Positions 8,548 to 18,553 of a stretch of DNA of 64,000 nucleotides are shown here, one piece after another; the first letter of the stretch is position 1, and every line of letters starts with the position of its first letter. The position numbers and the translations under genes are program-made. A model generated the notes under the pieces. That model had not been told where the DNA came from. It did not search any database and saw nothing but the letters and a program-made list of their open reading frames with translations. Source of the stretch: Klebsiella planticola ATCC 33531 (GTDB lineage Bacteria; Pseudomonadota; Gammaproteobacteria; Enterobacterales; Enterobacteriaceae); contig NZ_JMPP01000066.1 of assembly GCF_000735435.1 (NCBI RefSeq), positions 1 through 64,000 on the forward strand. Reading direction: 5' to 3'.

Positions 8548-9580
8548 GACTCACCTCCTGAATGGCGATGTTCTGATGCCAGGGCGACGACGGCTGGGCC
8601 ATCAGGCAGGCGCTTTGATGCCCCTCGCCGACGCTTTCGAGCTTCGGTTTCACCTCGGAGCACACCGCTCTGGCGTGCGGACAGCGGGTATGAAACCGAC
8701 AGCCCGCAGGCGGTGATATCGGGCTCGGCGGATCGCCGTTCAGTGGCGAGGTCAGGGTGCGGTTTTGCGGGTCCATCGATGGCATCGAGCTGAGCAATGC
8801 GCGGGTATAAGGATGAGCGGAGCGGGTAAACAACTGTTCCGCCGGCCCAATTTCCACCACCTCGCCGAGATACATCACCAGAATGCGATCCGACAACCAG
8901 CGCACCACGTGCAGATCGTGGCTGATAAACACATAGGTCAGCTCAAGGGTGCGCTTGAGCTCCTGCAACAGCTGCAGAACCTGCGCCTCTACCGATTTAT
9001 CCAGCGCCGACACCGCCTCGTCGAGAATCACCAGCCGCGGCTTCATTGCCAGAGCGCGGGCGATGTTGACGCGCTGACGCTGGCCGCCGGAGAGCGCATG
9101 TGGATAGCGGTGAGCAAAACGTTCGGGTTCGAGGCCAACGTGGGCCAGCAGATAGCGCGCATATTCGCTGGCATCTTTGGCGCTCACTCCGTGTACGCGC
9201 TGGCCGAAAGCGATACTCTCCTCCATCGTCATACGCGGATTGAGCGAAGCATAGCTATCCTGAAACACCATCTGTACCTGACGACGATACTCTTTCATCG
9301 GCAGGCGCGAGGAGCCCACCGTCAGGCCATCAAAGATCAGCTCGCCGCTGTCCTGATTAAGCAGCTGCATCAGCAGGCGCGCCGTCGTCGATTTGCCGCA
9401 GCCGGACTCCCCTACCACGCCCAGCGTTTCACCTTTCATCACCGTAAAGCTGACGTTATCCACCGCCTGCACCACTTCACGGCTTTTTGCGCCACCGGCA
9501 CGAAAATACTTCAACAGCTGATTGACCTTCAGCAGCGGCTGAGCCGGGCCGCCAAGGTCGATATTGATAAAAGGTTGCAT
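8537..9580 (-). CDS. Oligopeptide-type ABC transporter ATPase (DppF-like)
   Basis: The 347-residue ATPase carries Walker [15 protein letters not shown], signature [15 protein letters not shown], Walker [13 protein letters not shown] and the C-terminal cysteine cluster [14 protein letters not shown]. It forms the second half of the ATPase heterodimer. The AAGGAG ribosome site and tight spacing to the permease gene upstream (2 bp) show a single operon. One small departure from the family norm is Ala in DEAVSALD, where DEPVSALD is usual. Confidence 0.92.
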   Translation of the reverse strand: MQPFINIDLGGPAQPLLKVNQLLKYFRAGGAKSREVVQAVDNVSFTVMKGETLGVVGESGCGKSTTARLLMQLLNQDSGELIFDGLTVGSSRLPMKEYRRQVQMVFQDSYASLNPRMTMEESIAFGQRVHGVSAKDASEYARYLLAHVGLEPERFAHRYPHALSGGQRQRVNIARALAMKPRLVILDEAVSALDKSVEAQVLQLLQELKRTLELTYVFISHDLHVVRWLSDRILVMYLGEVVEIGPAEQLFTRSAHPYTRALLSSMPSMDPQNRTLTSPLNGDPPSPISPPAGCRFHTRCPHARAVCSEVKPKLESVGEGHQSACLMAQPSSPWHQNIAIQEVSHVA

Positions 9581-9582
9581 CG

Positions 9583-10476
9583 TTACTCCTTAATCGCCAT
9601 CGCTGTGCGCAGGCGGTCAGCGAGGATGTTGAACGAAATGGAGGTGATAAAAATCATCAGTCCCGGCAGGGCCGCCACCCACGGCTGGGTGTAGATGGCC
9701 GTGCGTAAGGTGTTGAGCATCAATCCCCATTCTGGCTCCGGCGGCCGCACGCCCAGGCCAAGAAAAGAGAGGCCGGAGGCGAGGATCATGCACACCGAAA
9801 TCAGGCCGGTGGAGAAGACAAAAATCGGCCCCAGCACGTTGCCGAGGACCTGGACGCGAATAATGGTAAAGGCGCTGGCCCCGGTAGCGCGGGCGGCCTC
9901 GATATAGTCCATATGGCGGACCTGGGCGGTGACGCTTTCCGCAATCCGCGCCACCTGCGGCACGAACACCAGCGTCAGCGACAGCAGCGCATTGCCAATC
10001 CCCGCCCCCAGCGCACCGGAGAGCGCAATCGCCAGCAGCACTGAAGGGAAAGCGTAAAACACGTCGACGGTGCGCATAATCAGGGTATTGGTTTTCCCCC
10101 CCGTATAGCCGGCGATAATGCCGATGGCGCCGCCGATGAAAAAGGCGAACACCACCGGAACAATGCCCATAAACAGCGACAGCCGGGCGCCGAGAATCAG
10201 GCGCGACAGCATATCGCGGCCGAGTTCATCAGAACCCAGTACAAAGCCGTCGCTGCCGATAGGTTTAAGGCGTAAAAACATCGAGGTCTGATAAGGGTCT
10301 TTGACTATCAGCCACGGGCCAAACAGCGCCAGCGCCAGCAGCAGCAAAATGATGGCGCCGACGATCAGGCCGCCGGGATCGCGCAGCAGGCGGCGAAATA
10401 CGCCGCGCCAGTAGCCCTGCCGGGCAGCCAGAACCGGAGAAACCGGCGCCATTTTCGTCGTCGCGGTATCCACCAT
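9583..10476 (-). CDS. Oligopeptide-type ABC transporter permease (DppC-like)
   Basis: The 297-residue inner-membrane permease is of the DppC/OppC type: a cytoplasmic N terminus, about six hydrophobic segments, the family pattern GSDELGRDMLSRLILGARLS and the EAA loop EAARATGASAFTIIRVQVLG. It forms the channel with the DppB-like partner encoded 2 bp upstream. The start has an AAGAGGAG ribosome site. It belongs to the seven-gene operon that begins at 13113. Confidence 0.93.
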   Translation of the reverse strand: MVDTATTKMAPVSPVLAARQGYWRGVFRRLLRDPGGLIVGAIILLLLALALFGPWLIVKDPYQTSMFLRLKPIGSDGFVLGSDELGRDMLSRLILGARLSLFMGIVPVVFAFFIGGAIGIIAGYTGGKTNTLIMRTVDVFYAFPSVLLAIALSGALGAGIGNALLSLTLVFVPQVARIAESVTAQVRHMDYIEAARATGASAFTIIRVQVLGNVLGPIFVFSTGLISVCMILASGLSFLGLGVRPPEPEWGLMLNTLRTAIYTQPWVAALPGLMIFITSISFNILADRLRTAMAIKE

Positions 10477-10478
10477 AG

Positions 10479-11432
10479 TCAGCTCCTCTTAATTCGCGGA
10501 TCGAGGGTGGTTTGCAGAATATCCACCAGCAGATTGAGCAGCACAAAAAACAGCGCCAGCACCCAGATGGTGCCCTGCAGCAACGGCAGGTCGCGCTGGA
10601 AAATCGCCGTATTCAGCAGCAGACCGGTCCCCGGCCAGGAGAAGACCGTTTCAACGAGAATCGAGCCGCCCATCAAATACCCCACCTGCAGCCCCATCAC
10701 CGCCAGCGCGGTCGGCGCGGCGTTTTTCACCACGTGGAGGAAGATGCGCGATTCGTTCAGCCCGCGGGCGCGCAGGCCGACGATAAACTCCTGACTAAGA
10801 ATGTCCGCCACCTGCGAACGCACGGTGCGGGCGATAATCCCGGTCGGGATCACCGACAGCGTAATCGCCGGCAGCAGCATGAACTGCAGATGCTCCCGGT
10901 CCCACTGCCAGCCAATCTCGCCAATCGGTCCGCCGCCGGTGGCCGGCAGCAGGGAGAATTTGACGCTGAAGACGATGACCAGCAGCATTCCCAGCCAGTA
11001 ATGCGGCACGCTGACGCCGAAAACCGACAGCAGTGACGCCAGGCGGTCAACGATGCTGTTACGAAAATAGCCGGCGACAAAACCAAACAGGCTGCCCAGC
11101 ACAAAGCCGATAATGGTTGCCAGCAGCGCCAGACGCAGCGAATAGCTGACCGCCGTCAGCACTTCGCCCAGCACCGGCCGGCCCGTCGCCACCGACATGC
11201 CTAAATCCCCATGCAGCGCCCGCCATAGCCAGTGCACGAACTGCAGCGGCAGCGGTTTATCAAAGCCATAGGCCTGCATTAATGTCTGGCGCAGCGCCTC
11301 GGAGGCATCCGGCGGCATCACCGAAACCAGCGGGTCGCCCGGGGCGATCTGCACCAGCATAAAACAGATCAGCGCCACGCCGAGCATCGTCGGGATGGCC
11401 AGCAGAATGCGGTATAGCAGCGTATTGATCAT
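10479..11432 (-). CDS. Oligopeptide-type ABC transporter permease (DppB-like)
   Basis: The 317-residue inner-membrane permease matches DppB/OppB proteins: an N-terminal membrane anchor (LLYRILLAIPTMLGVALICF), a periplasmic segment with IAPGDP, then about five further helices with the EAA-type loop VGLRARGLNESRIFLHVVKN. It follows the binding-protein gene by 16 bp and precedes the DppC-like gene by 2 bp. The ribosome site is AGGGGGAA. Substrate specificity depends on the binding protein. Confidence 0.93.
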   Translation of the reverse strand: MINTLLYRILLAIPTMLGVALICFMLVQIAPGDPLVSVMPPDASEALRQTLMQAYGFDKPLPLQFVHWLWRALHGDLGMSVATGRPVLGEVLTAVSYSLRLALLATIIGFVLGSLFGFVAGYFRNSIVDRLASLLSVFGVSVPHYWLGMLLVIVFSVKFSLLPATGGGPIGEIGWQWDREHLQFMLLPAITLSVIPTGIIARTVRSQVADILSQEFIVGLRARGLNESRIFLHVVKNAAPTALAVMGLQVGYLMGGSILVETVFSWPGTGLLLNTAIFQRDLPLLQGTIWVLALFFVLLNLLVDILQTTLDPRIKRS

Positions 11433-11448
11433 CTGTTCCCCCTGTGGG

Positions 11449-13113
11449 TTACTCTTTCTTACTCACCAGGCTGAGATCGATAAACCAGCTTTGTGGCTGG
11501 ACCACCCCGGTCACCGCGGGCGATATGGCGCGCGGCCCGACGTCATGGGCGACAAACAGGAACGGCACCTGATCCACCAGCGCCGCGTGCAGCTCTCCGG
11601 CGGCTTTATCCATCTCCGCCGGGGTAAAGGCATGCTTCACCGCCGTCGCCAGTTTTTCCGTCTCCGGCGTCGAGAAGTAGCCCCAGTTGGTGGCGACCGG
11701 CGGGAAAGCTTTGGCGGTCGAGAAGCGGATCAGGCCGAAGTAAGGATCGTTGACCGCGGCGCTGACGTTGATCGCATCGATCCCCTTCGCCGAGGGATCT
11801 TTTGCCCCCAGACGCCAGTTGGTAAACAGGGTGTTCCATTCCGTCACTTTGATATCGACATTGAAGAAGCAGCTTTTCAGGCTCTGCTGGATATATTCAT
11901 TCATCGGCAGCGGCTGCATCTGCCCGGAGCCGGAAGCGGAAGTCGCCACCGTGACGTGCAGCGGTTTTGCGGCGCTAAATCCGGCCTCGGTCATCAGTTT
12001 GCGGGCGCTGTCCGGGTCGTATTTGATCTGGAAAGTGGGTTTGCCGTGCCACGGACTGTCGGCTTCATAGACACCGGTCGCTTCGGTCATGTAGCCGCCG
12101 AGATAGCTTTTGAGTTCGGCGCGGTTAAGACACAGGTTGGCGGCTTTGCGCACGCGAATATCTTTCCACGGCGAGCCTTCTGCAAAGGAGAACTGCCACG
12201 GCCACAGGTGCGGCTGGGTGTTGGCGTAGATTTTAAACCCCTGGGCTTTAATCTGATCGACCGAATCCGGCGCCGGGGCTTCAATCCAGTCCACCTGTTT
12301 TGACAGCAGCGCGGCGGTACGAGCATTGGCCTCCGGCAGCGGGATCAGCACCACTTTATCGACCCGCGGAATGCGCGCTTTATTCCAGTAATCCGGGTTT
12401 TTATCGAGAATCAGCTGCTGGCGCGGAACCAGTTTTTCCATTTTAAAGGGACCGCTGCCCACCGCCTGAGCAGCGAACGCCGTCCACGCCTGCTTGCTGC
12501 GGGCCGCCGCATCGCCGATGCTGGCCGGCACCGCGTCATACTGTTTTTGCCAGGCCGTCGGCGAGACAATAAACAGGTTGGTGATGTTGTACGGCAGCAG
12601 CGCATCCGGCTCGGAGGTGGTCAGCGCGACCGTATATTGATCGATTTTTTCCGCGCCGATCAGCGTCGGCATACGGGACAGCGTGTTGCCAATCTGCCCC
12701 GGCGCATATTGCGGCGCAGCTTTGTTCAGCACCTTATCGACGTTCCAGACGATAGCGTCGGCGTTCACCTCGCTGCCATCATGAAACTTCACGCCGGGTC
12801 GCAGGGTAAAAATCCAGCGACTTTGATTCTGCGGGTCAACGTGCCACTCCGTCGCCAGACCCGGAACCAGGCCACTGGGCTTTTCGCCCTGCGAAAGATC
12901 CCACTCGACCAGGGCATCGTACAGCGGGATACCGGTGAAGCGGTTGCCTTCATATCCTTGATCGGGCTGCCCAAGCGTCAGGGGGATATCGGCGGCGGTC
13001 ATGGCGATCCGCAGAGTAGAGGCACTGGACTGCAGGGAGGCAAAGAGCGCCAGCGCGCCGCTTACAGCAACGGCAAGATGACGTTTGCGCAAAAGTACGG
13101 TGTTATTTAGCAT
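11449..13113 (-). CDS. Family-5 periplasmic solute-binding protein
   Basis: The 554-residue exported protein is of the SBP family 5 type (DppA, OppA, NikA, opine-binding). A basic N terminus and hydrophobic core end near SLQSSAS, followed by mature sequence LRIAMTAADIPLTLGQPDQG. The family pattern of a ligand cleft around WIFTLRPGVKFHDG is present. It is the first gene of the operon with permeases, ATPases, amidase and carbamoylase-type hydrolase. I chose the ATG at 13113; a GTG directly before it and an out-of-frame ATG make the exact start uncertain. The N-terminal mature motif differs from classic DppA, so a non-peptide ligand is possible. Confidence 0.9.
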   Translation of the reverse strand: MLNNTVLLRKRHLAVAVSGALALFASLQSSASTLRIAMTAADIPLTLGQPDQGYEGNRFTGIPLYDALVEWDLSQGEKPSGLVPGLATEWHVDPQNQSRWIFTLRPGVKFHDGSEVNADAIVWNVDKVLNKAAPQYAPGQIGNTLSRMPTLIGAEKIDQYTVALTTSEPDALLPYNITNLFIVSPTAWQKQYDAVPASIGDAAARSKQAWTAFAAQAVGSGPFKMEKLVPRQQLILDKNPDYWNKARIPRVDKVVLIPLPEANARTAALLSKQVDWIEAPAPDSVDQIKAQGFKIYANTQPHLWPWQFSFAEGSPWKDIRVRKAANLCLNRAELKSYLGGYMTEATGVYEADSPWHGKPTFQIKYDPDSARKLMTEAGFSAAKPLHVTVATSASGSGQMQPLPMNEYIQQSLKSCFFNVDIKVTEWNTLFTNWRLGAKDPSAKGIDAINVSAAVNDPYFGLIRFSTAKAFPPVATNWGYFSTPETEKLATAVKHAFTPAEMDKAAGELHAALVDQVPFLFVAHDVGPRAISPAVTGVVQPQSWFIDLSLVSKKE

Positions 13114-13446
13114 CACATTGTCCCTGTTAAATAAAAGTCGTTATTTAACAGGCAAGATGCATACCAGTTTATCAGTGCGAAAAATAAGTATGAAAGCGCT
13201 TATAAAATAAGAGCAACCTATTATATCCAAATGATTTTAATTGAAAAAATAAACAACTCTTATCTTTACGCACCACCAGAGTGAAAGAGGTTGCACAATT
13301 GCACCAGCCTGTTTATTGCCGCACGGGCGAAGCCGGATAATCACTTAGCCTCACGTTTTATAAAATAAATTCATCATTTCCGCGCGGTTATCAGCCCGCA
13401 GCGAAGCCATCTATACTTCGTTTATCGCGCTAATCAGGGAGTCACC
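13114..13446. other. Divergent intergenic region (peptide ABC operon / ybdK)
   Basis: This gap of about 330 bp separates the divergent ABC operon and ybdK. It is AT-rich over 13150-13260 and must hold both promoters. I see no tRNA, small ORF or strong terminator. A TTGCACAATTGCACC stretch near 13292 recalls sigma-54 and NtrC sequences, but its spacing does not fit well on the operon strand, so no site is claimed. Confidence 0.5.
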
Positions 13447-14562
13447 ATGCCGCTACCCGACTTTCACCGCTCCGCCCCCTTCACCCTCGGGATTGAACTG
13501 GAGCTTCAGGTGGTCAATCCGCCTGGCTACGACCTGAGCCAGGACTCCTCGCTGCTTATCGACGACGTGAAGAGCGGACTGAGCGTCGGTGAGGCTAAAC
13601 ATGACATCACCGAAAGCATGCTGGAAATCGCCACCGGAGTTTGTCGCGATATCCACCAGGCTGCGACGCAGCTGGGCGCCATCCAGCAGGCGGTTTTACG
13701 CGCGGCCGCCCGGCACCATCTGCAAATCTGCGGCGGCGGCACCCACCCTTTCCAGACCTGGCAGCGCCAGCAAATCAGCGATAATCCGCGCTATCTGAAA
13801 ACCGTGGAGCACTTCGGCTATCTGGCGCAGCAGGCCACGATATTCGGCCAGCACGTCCATGTTGGCTGCCAGAACGGCGATGATGCGATTTATCTTTTGC
13901 ATGGGCTGTCGCGCTTCGTTCCGCATTGTATTGCGCTGAATGCGGCCTCGCCGTGGCTCGACGGTGCCGACAGCGGTTTTGCCTGTTCGCGTCTGAATCT
14001 GTTCGCCGCGTATCCTGACAACGGGCCGATGCCGTGGGTCAACAGCTGGCAGGAGTTTACCCGCCTGTTCCGGCGTCTCAGCTATACCAGCATGATCGAC
14101 AGTATGAAGGATCTGCACTGGGATATTCGCCCCAGCCCCCGTTTTGGCACCGTAGAAGTACGGGTGATGGATACCCCGCTCACTCTCGCGCAGGCCATCA
14201 ATGCCGCCGGATTCATCCAGACTCTCGCCTGCTGGCTGCTGACGGAGAGGCCGTTTAAAGCGCACCCCGATGACTATCTGCTGTACCCTTTTAACCGCTA
14301 CCAGGCCTGTCGCTACGGGCTGGAGGGCATTAATACCGATGTGCACAGCGGCGAGCAGCGCCAGCTTCGCGAGGAGATTTTACAGCTGATCCCCCGCCTC
14401 ATGCCCTACGCCGATCGCCTCAATGCCGCCAGCGCCCTTGAGGCAATCGGGCGCCAGCTGCAGCAGGAGAAGAGCGAAGCCCGGCAGATGCGTGAGTTTG
14501 TCGCCGGCGGCGGCTCGCTGATCGGTCTGGTGCAAAAGCACTGCGAAATCTGGGCGGCATAG
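13447..14562 (+). CDS. ybdK: YbdK-type carboxylate-amine ligase
   Basis: The 371-residue protein matches E. coli YbdK (372 residues), an ATP-dependent carboxylate-amine ligase of the glutamate-cysteine ligase 2 family with weak gamma-glutamylcysteine-forming activity in vitro. Visible family features include [12 protein letters not shown] at the N terminus, a GGGTHPF segment, FGQHVHVG and EVRVMDTP. It is cytoplasmic. The start has a CAGGGAG ribosome site. In E. coli ybdK adjoins ybdJ; here about 8.4 kb of other genes separates them. It is divergent from the peptide-type ABC operon. Its physiological substrate is still unclear in the family. Confidence 0.92.
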   Translation: MPLPDFHRSAPFTLGIELELQVVNPPGYDLSQDSSLLIDDVKSGLSVGEAKHDITESMLEIATGVCRDIHQAATQLGAIQQAVLRAAARHHLQICGGGTHPFQTWQRQQISDNPRYLKTVEHFGYLAQQATIFGQHVHVGCQNGDDAIYLLHGLSRFVPHCIALNAASPWLDGADSGFACSRLNLFAAYPDNGPMPWVNSWQEFTRLFRRLSYTSMIDSMKDLHWDIRPSPRFGTVEVRVMDTPLTLAQAINAAGFIQTLACWLLTERPFKAHPDDYLLYPFNRYQACRYGLEGINTDVHSGEQRQLREEILQLIPRLMPYADRLNAASALEAIGRQLQQEKSEARQMREFVAGGGSLIGLVQKHCEIWAA

Positions 14563-14639
14563 TCCGGCAAAAAGGTATACTGCGGCCAATATTGATTTCG
14601 CCGCCCCGCCTCTTCCTGCGGCATACCTGGAACGTTCTC

Positions 14640-15368
14640 ATGACTTTTCGCCTCCTGCCGCTGCTGCCAGCGCTGCTGCTTCCCCTCTCCGCGTTGGCCA
14701 GCGGAAAATGCACCCTCACCGACCCGTCGCTGACGCTACAAAGCTATAGCGTCAATCCGCAGCGCGAGCGCATCGCGATGTACTGGAAAAAAACGGATGG
14801 CGAGGCCTTCGGATCGCTACGGGCGCTGCTGGCGGATATCAATCAGGATGGGCGCGTGCAGATGGCGATGAACGGCGGTATTTACGCCAGGAGCTACGCG
14901 CCGCTGGGGCTGTATATCGAAAAGGGGGTGCAGAAGGTTCCGCTTAATCGCGCTTCCGGCGGCGGCAACTTTTTTATCCGCCCCGGCGGGGTGTTTTATC
15001 TGCAAGGCGAGCGGGCGAGAATCGTCAGTATCGACAAATTTAAGCCGACGCCGGGTATTGATTACGCCGTACAGTCCGGCCCAATGCTGATTGAAAACGG
15101 CACAATAAACTGGCGCCTGAAACCGTCTGCCGGCTCACGCAAGCTGCGCAATGGCGTCGGTATCACCCGGCAGGGCCAGGTGATTTTTATGCTCAGCGAT
15201 CGCGAAACCAACTTCTACGATTTCGCCTGCTACGCGCAGTCAAAGCTCAACGTGCGGCAGATGCTCTATCTCGACGGCACCATTTCAAAGATGTACCGAC
15301 AAGGCGGCAGCATACCGTGGCAGTATCACCCGTTCGTCACCATGATTGCGGTGGAGACGAAACAGTAA
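14640..15368 (+). CDS. Exported phosphodiester-glycosidase-like (DUF2233/YigE-like) protein
   Basis: The 242-residue product has a signal peptide (MTFRLLPLLPALLLPLSALA) and a mature domain of the NAGPA/DUF2233 type. Hallmarks are QMAMNGGIYARSYAPLGLYI, a GGGNFFIRPGGVF turn and MLYLDGTISKMY. Relatives include E. coli YigE and phosphodiester alpha-N-acetylglucosaminidases acting on surface glycans. It is probably periplasmic. The ATG at 14640 is preferred over an in-frame ATG 48 bp upstream because it starts a proper signal peptide. It lies 77 bp after ybdK on the same strand. The actual substrate is unknown. Confidence 0.83.
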   Translation: MTFRLLPLLPALLLPLSALASGKCTLTDPSLTLQSYSVNPQRERIAMYWKKTDGEAFGSLRALLADINQDGRVQMAMNGGIYARSYAPLGLYIEKGVQKVPLNRASGGGNFFIRPGGVFYLQGERARIVSIDKFKPTPGIDYAVQSGPMLIENGTINWRLKPSAGSRKLRNGVGITRQGQVIFMLSDRETNFYDFACYAQSKLNVRQMLYLDGTISKMYRQGGSIPWQYHPFVTMIAVETKQ

Positions 15369-15375
15369 ATGAACC

Positions 15376-15399
15376 CGGCCCGGTCAGAGCCCCGGGCCG
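15376..15399. terminator. Hairpin between convergent genes
   Basis: CGGCCCGG (15376-15383) pairs perfectly with CCGGGCCG (15392-15399) around an 8-nt loop, directly after the YigE-like gene and before the convergent RND gene end. There is no T tract, so it may act as an mRNA 3' barrier rather than a strong intrinsic terminator. Confidence 0.6.
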
Positions 15400-15447
15400 C
15401 GGCGTCAATGTCTGACTCCAGACCGCACAACGCCAGCCACGGAGCGC

Positions 15448-18400
15448 CTACATCCGGCGATGGCCCCACTCGCGTAAACGCTGGAACAGCACGAACAGCG
15501 ACGGAATAAACACAATCCCGATCGCCGTCGCCACCAGCATGCCGCTGAACACCGTGGTGCCGATAATCCGGCGACTCTGCGCCCCGGCGCCGGTGGCCAG
15601 CATCATCGGCATAATACCGATAATAAAGGAGACGGCGGTCATCAACACCGCCCGAAAACGCCGGGTGGCCCCCTCGCGGGCAGCATCCACAACCGACATC
15701 CCCTCTTCCCGTCTGGCCCGGGCAAACTCGACGATTAATATCGCGTTTTTCGCCGCCAGCGCGATTAACAACACCAGCCCTATCTGCACATACACATCGT
15801 TGGCATAGCCGGCTATCCATAGCCACAGCAGCGCCCCGGCGATAGCAAACAGCACCGACAGCATCACGCTGGCCGGCAACGTCCAGCTTTCATACTGGGC
15901 GACGAGGAACAACCACGCCATCGCCACCGCCGCCAGGACTATCCAGATGGCCTGGTTGCCGGTCTGCTGCTCCTGCCAGGAGATGCCGCTCCACGCGTAA
16001 TCATACCCCTGCGGCAAATTCGTCAGCAGAATGTGCTCCATCACCGCCATCGCCGTGCGGCTGCTGACGCCCTGCGCCGCAGAGCCGCTCACCGACACCG
16101 ACGGGAACTGGTTGTACTGCTGAATAAACGGCGCGCCGACGGTGGGGGTCACGGTCACCAGATTACTCAGTCGAATCCGCTCGCCGTGATGACTTCGCAC
16201 GTACAGCTCGCCGATCTGTTCCGCCCGCTCGCGCCACTGCATCTCGTTTTGCACCACCACCGGGTAGACGCGATTGTTGATGCTGAAATCTCCGGCGCGC
16301 GTCCCGCCAAACGCCGTTTGCAGACTATTGAAGATCCGCGATACCGGCACATCCAGCCGCGACGCCTGGTCACGGTCGACCTTGAGCGTCAGCTGCGGCA
16401 CGTTGCTACTCCAGGTGGTAAACACCTGGCTCAGCTGCGGATGCTGGTTCGCCATCCGCAGCACCTGACGCGTTACCTGCTCCAGCTCGGCTGAGGATTG
16501 CCCGGCCTGTGCCAGGATGCGTAAATTGAACCCGGACGCATTGCCCAGTCCCGGCAACGTGGGCGGCGCAAAGGCCATAATGGTCGCCTCTGGCAGGCCC
16601 ATCAGCTGCCCCTGCAATTTGCCCATCACCTCATTCAGCGGCGGCCGCTGATGCCACTCTTTCAGCATCACCGAGATAAAGCCGCCGTTGGAGGCGCTGG
16701 TACCGTTGAGAATATTAAAGCCGGACACCTGAATCACATCCTCAACCGCAGAATTGGCCAGCAGCAGCTCGCGCGCCTGGGCCATCACCGCTTCGGTACG
16801 CTCCAGCGACGCCGCCTCCGGCAGCTGTACGCTGGCAAAGAAATAGCCCTGATCCTCCTGCGGCAGAAAGCCTTTCGGCATCTGGCTAAAGCTGAAGGCC
16901 ACCAGACCGGCGGCGGCGAGCGTCGCCACCAGCGCCAGCCACAGACGACGGTTCATCCATTCGACCAACGCACCGTAGCCGTCACGCAGCGTCGCCAGGG
17001 CGCAGTTAAAAGCCCGCCAGATGGCGGCAGGCTGCGCGGGACGCGGGCGCAGCAGCAGCGCGCACAGCGCAGGCGTCAGGGTGAGCGCGACGATGCTCGA
17101 CACCGTCACCGCCGTCGACAGCGTGACGGCAAACTGGCGATACAGCTCACCGACAATCCCCGGCAGGAGCGCCACCGGAACAAACACCGCCAGCAGCACC
17201 AGCGTTGTGGCGATCACCGGCCCGGCGATTTGCCGTAGCGCCAGCGCGGTCGCCTCCGCGCGCCCCACGCCTTCGGCGAGATGGGTTTCTACGCTCTCGA
17301 CCACCACGATGGCATCATCGACCACCATGGTCAGGGCGAGAATAATGGCGAATAAACTCAGCGTATTGGCGCTATAGCCCAGCAGATAAAGCACGGCAAA
17401 GCTGCCAATCAGCGACACCGGGATCGCCAGAGTGACAATCAGCGTGGCCCGCCAGCTTTGCAGAAACAGCGATACCACCGCCACCACCGCCAGCAGGGTC
17501 AGCGCCAGCGAAACGCCAATCTCTTTAATCGTCGCCGCCACAAAGCGCGTCGTATCGAACTTCACCTCCCAGGTCAGATCCGCCGGAAAGCGGCTGTGCA
17601 GGCGGGTCAGTTCGGCGCGCACCGCATTGGCGACCTGCAGGGCGTTGGCGGTTGGCGTCGGATAGATACCGAGATAGGCGGAATCTTTGCCGTTCAGCTG
17701 CGCGCCGGAACTGTAGCTGCGCGCCCCCAGTTCAATAGTGGCCACTTCGGCGAGGCGAACCAGCTGACCGTGTTCCCCGCTGCGGATCGCTATCTGGCTG
17801 AAGCTTTCCGCATCGCTCAAGCGGCCGATGCCGTTGATGGTCAGCGTCTGCTGCTGACCGTTGAACACCGGCGGCGTGCCTACCTGCCCCGCCGCCCCCT
17901 GCACGTTCTGCTCCCGCAGCGCCTGAGCGATATCGTCGGTCGTCACATTCAGCGCGTTCATGCGATCGGGGCGCAGCCAGACGCGCATGCTGTAATCACG
18001 GGCGCCGAACATCTGCACTTCGCCGACGCCCGGCAGACGGGCCAGCGCCTCGCGCACCTGGGTGCTGGCGTAGTTGCTGACGAACAGCGGAGAGAGCGTC
18101 TCCAGCGGCGAGTACAGGCTGACGCCCATCAGCAGGTTGCTCGCCCGCTTGCGCACCTGTACGCCGTTCTGCTGTGCATCGACGGGGAGTTGCGCCACCG
18201 CCTGCGATACCCGGTTTTGCACGTCAATCGCCGCCAAATCGGCATCGGTGCCTGCCGCAAAGGTCAGGCTCAGGCTGTAGATACCGTCATCGGAACTGGT
18301 GGACTCCATATACAACATATGGTCAACGCCGTTGAGCTGGGTCTCCAGCGGCGCAGCGATAGCCTCGGCGACGTCCGCCGCGCTGGCCCCCGGCCAGCTG

Positions 18401-18540
18401 GCGCTGACGTTGACCACCGGCGGCGTAATCTGCGGATATTGCTCCACCGGAATCAGCTTCAGCGATACCGCGCCGATAAAGGTCAGCAGCAGCGCAATCA
18501 CCATCGCAAAACGCGGGCGACGAATAAAAAACGTCAGCAT
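15448..18540 (-). CDS. RND multidrug efflux permease (HAE1, AcrB-like)
   Basis: The 1030-residue inner-membrane protein is a full-length RND exporter: a first helix after [15 protein letters not shown], two large periplasmic loops, and twelve expected transmembrane segments. The proton-relay pair is Asp408-Asp409 in [13 protein letters not shown]. It should work as a trimer with the periplasmic adaptor encoded immediately upstream (13 bp gap) and an outer-membrane channel such as TolC, since no channel gene is present here. The ribosome site is AAGGAGAAGGG. It belongs to the same superfamily as AcrB, EefB, OqxB and KexD, but I cannot assign it to one. No dedicated regulator gene is adjacent. 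Confidence 0.93.
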   Translation of the reverse strand: MLTFFIRRPRFAMVIALLLTFIGAVSLKLIPVEQYPQITPPVVNVSASWPGASAADVAEAIAAPLETQLNGVDHMLYMESTSSDDGIYSLSLTFAAGTDADLAAIDVQNRVSQAVAQLPVDAQQNGVQVRKRASNLLMGVSLYSPLETLSPLFVSNYASTQVREALARLPGVGEVQMFGARDYSMRVWLRPDRMNALNVTTDDIAQALREQNVQGAAGQVGTPPVFNGQQQTLTINGIGRLSDAESFSQIAIRSGEHGQLVRLAEVATIELGARSYSSGAQLNGKDSAYLGIYPTPTANALQVANAVRAELTRLHSRFPADLTWEVKFDTTRFVAATIKEIGVSLALTLLAVVAVVSLFLQSWRATLIVTLAIPVSLIGSFAVLYLLGYSANTLSLFAIILALTMVVDDAIVVVESVETHLAEGVGRAEATALALRQIAGPVIATTLVLLAVFVPVALLPGIVGELYRQFAVTLSTAVTVSSIVALTLTPALCALLLRPRPAQPAAIWRAFNCALATLRDGYGALVEWMNRRLWLALVATLAAAGLVAFSFSQMPKGFLPQEDQGYFFASVQLPEAASLERTEAVMAQARELLLANSAVEDVIQVSGFNILNGTSASNGGFISVMLKEWHQRPPLNEVMGKLQGQLMGLPEATIMAFAPPTLPGLGNASGFNLRILAQAGQSSAELEQVTRQVLRMANQHPQLSQVFTTWSSNVPQLTLKVDRDQASRLDVPVSRIFNSLQTAFGGTRAGDFSINNRVYPVVVQNEMQWRERAEQIGELYVRSHHGERIRLSNLVTVTPTVGAPFIQQYNQFPSVSVSGSAAQGVSSRTAMAVMEHILLTNLPQGYDYAWSGISWQEQQTGNQAIWIVLAAVAMAWLFLVAQYESWTLPASVMLSVLFAIAGALLWLWIAGYANDVYVQIGLVLLIALAAKNAILIVEFARARREEGMSVVDAAREGATRRFRAVLMTAVSFIIGIMPMMLATGAGAQSRRIIGTTVFSGMLVATAIGIVFIPSLFVLFQRLREWGHRRM

Positions 18541-18553
18541 CCCTTCTCCTTCC

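Noticed and set aside
13287-13310. Possible sigma-54/NtrC sequence near TTGCACAATTGCACC
   Set aside because: On the operon strand the GG to GC spacing is 9 rather than 10, and on the other strand only the TTGC element fits. Not enough to claim a site.
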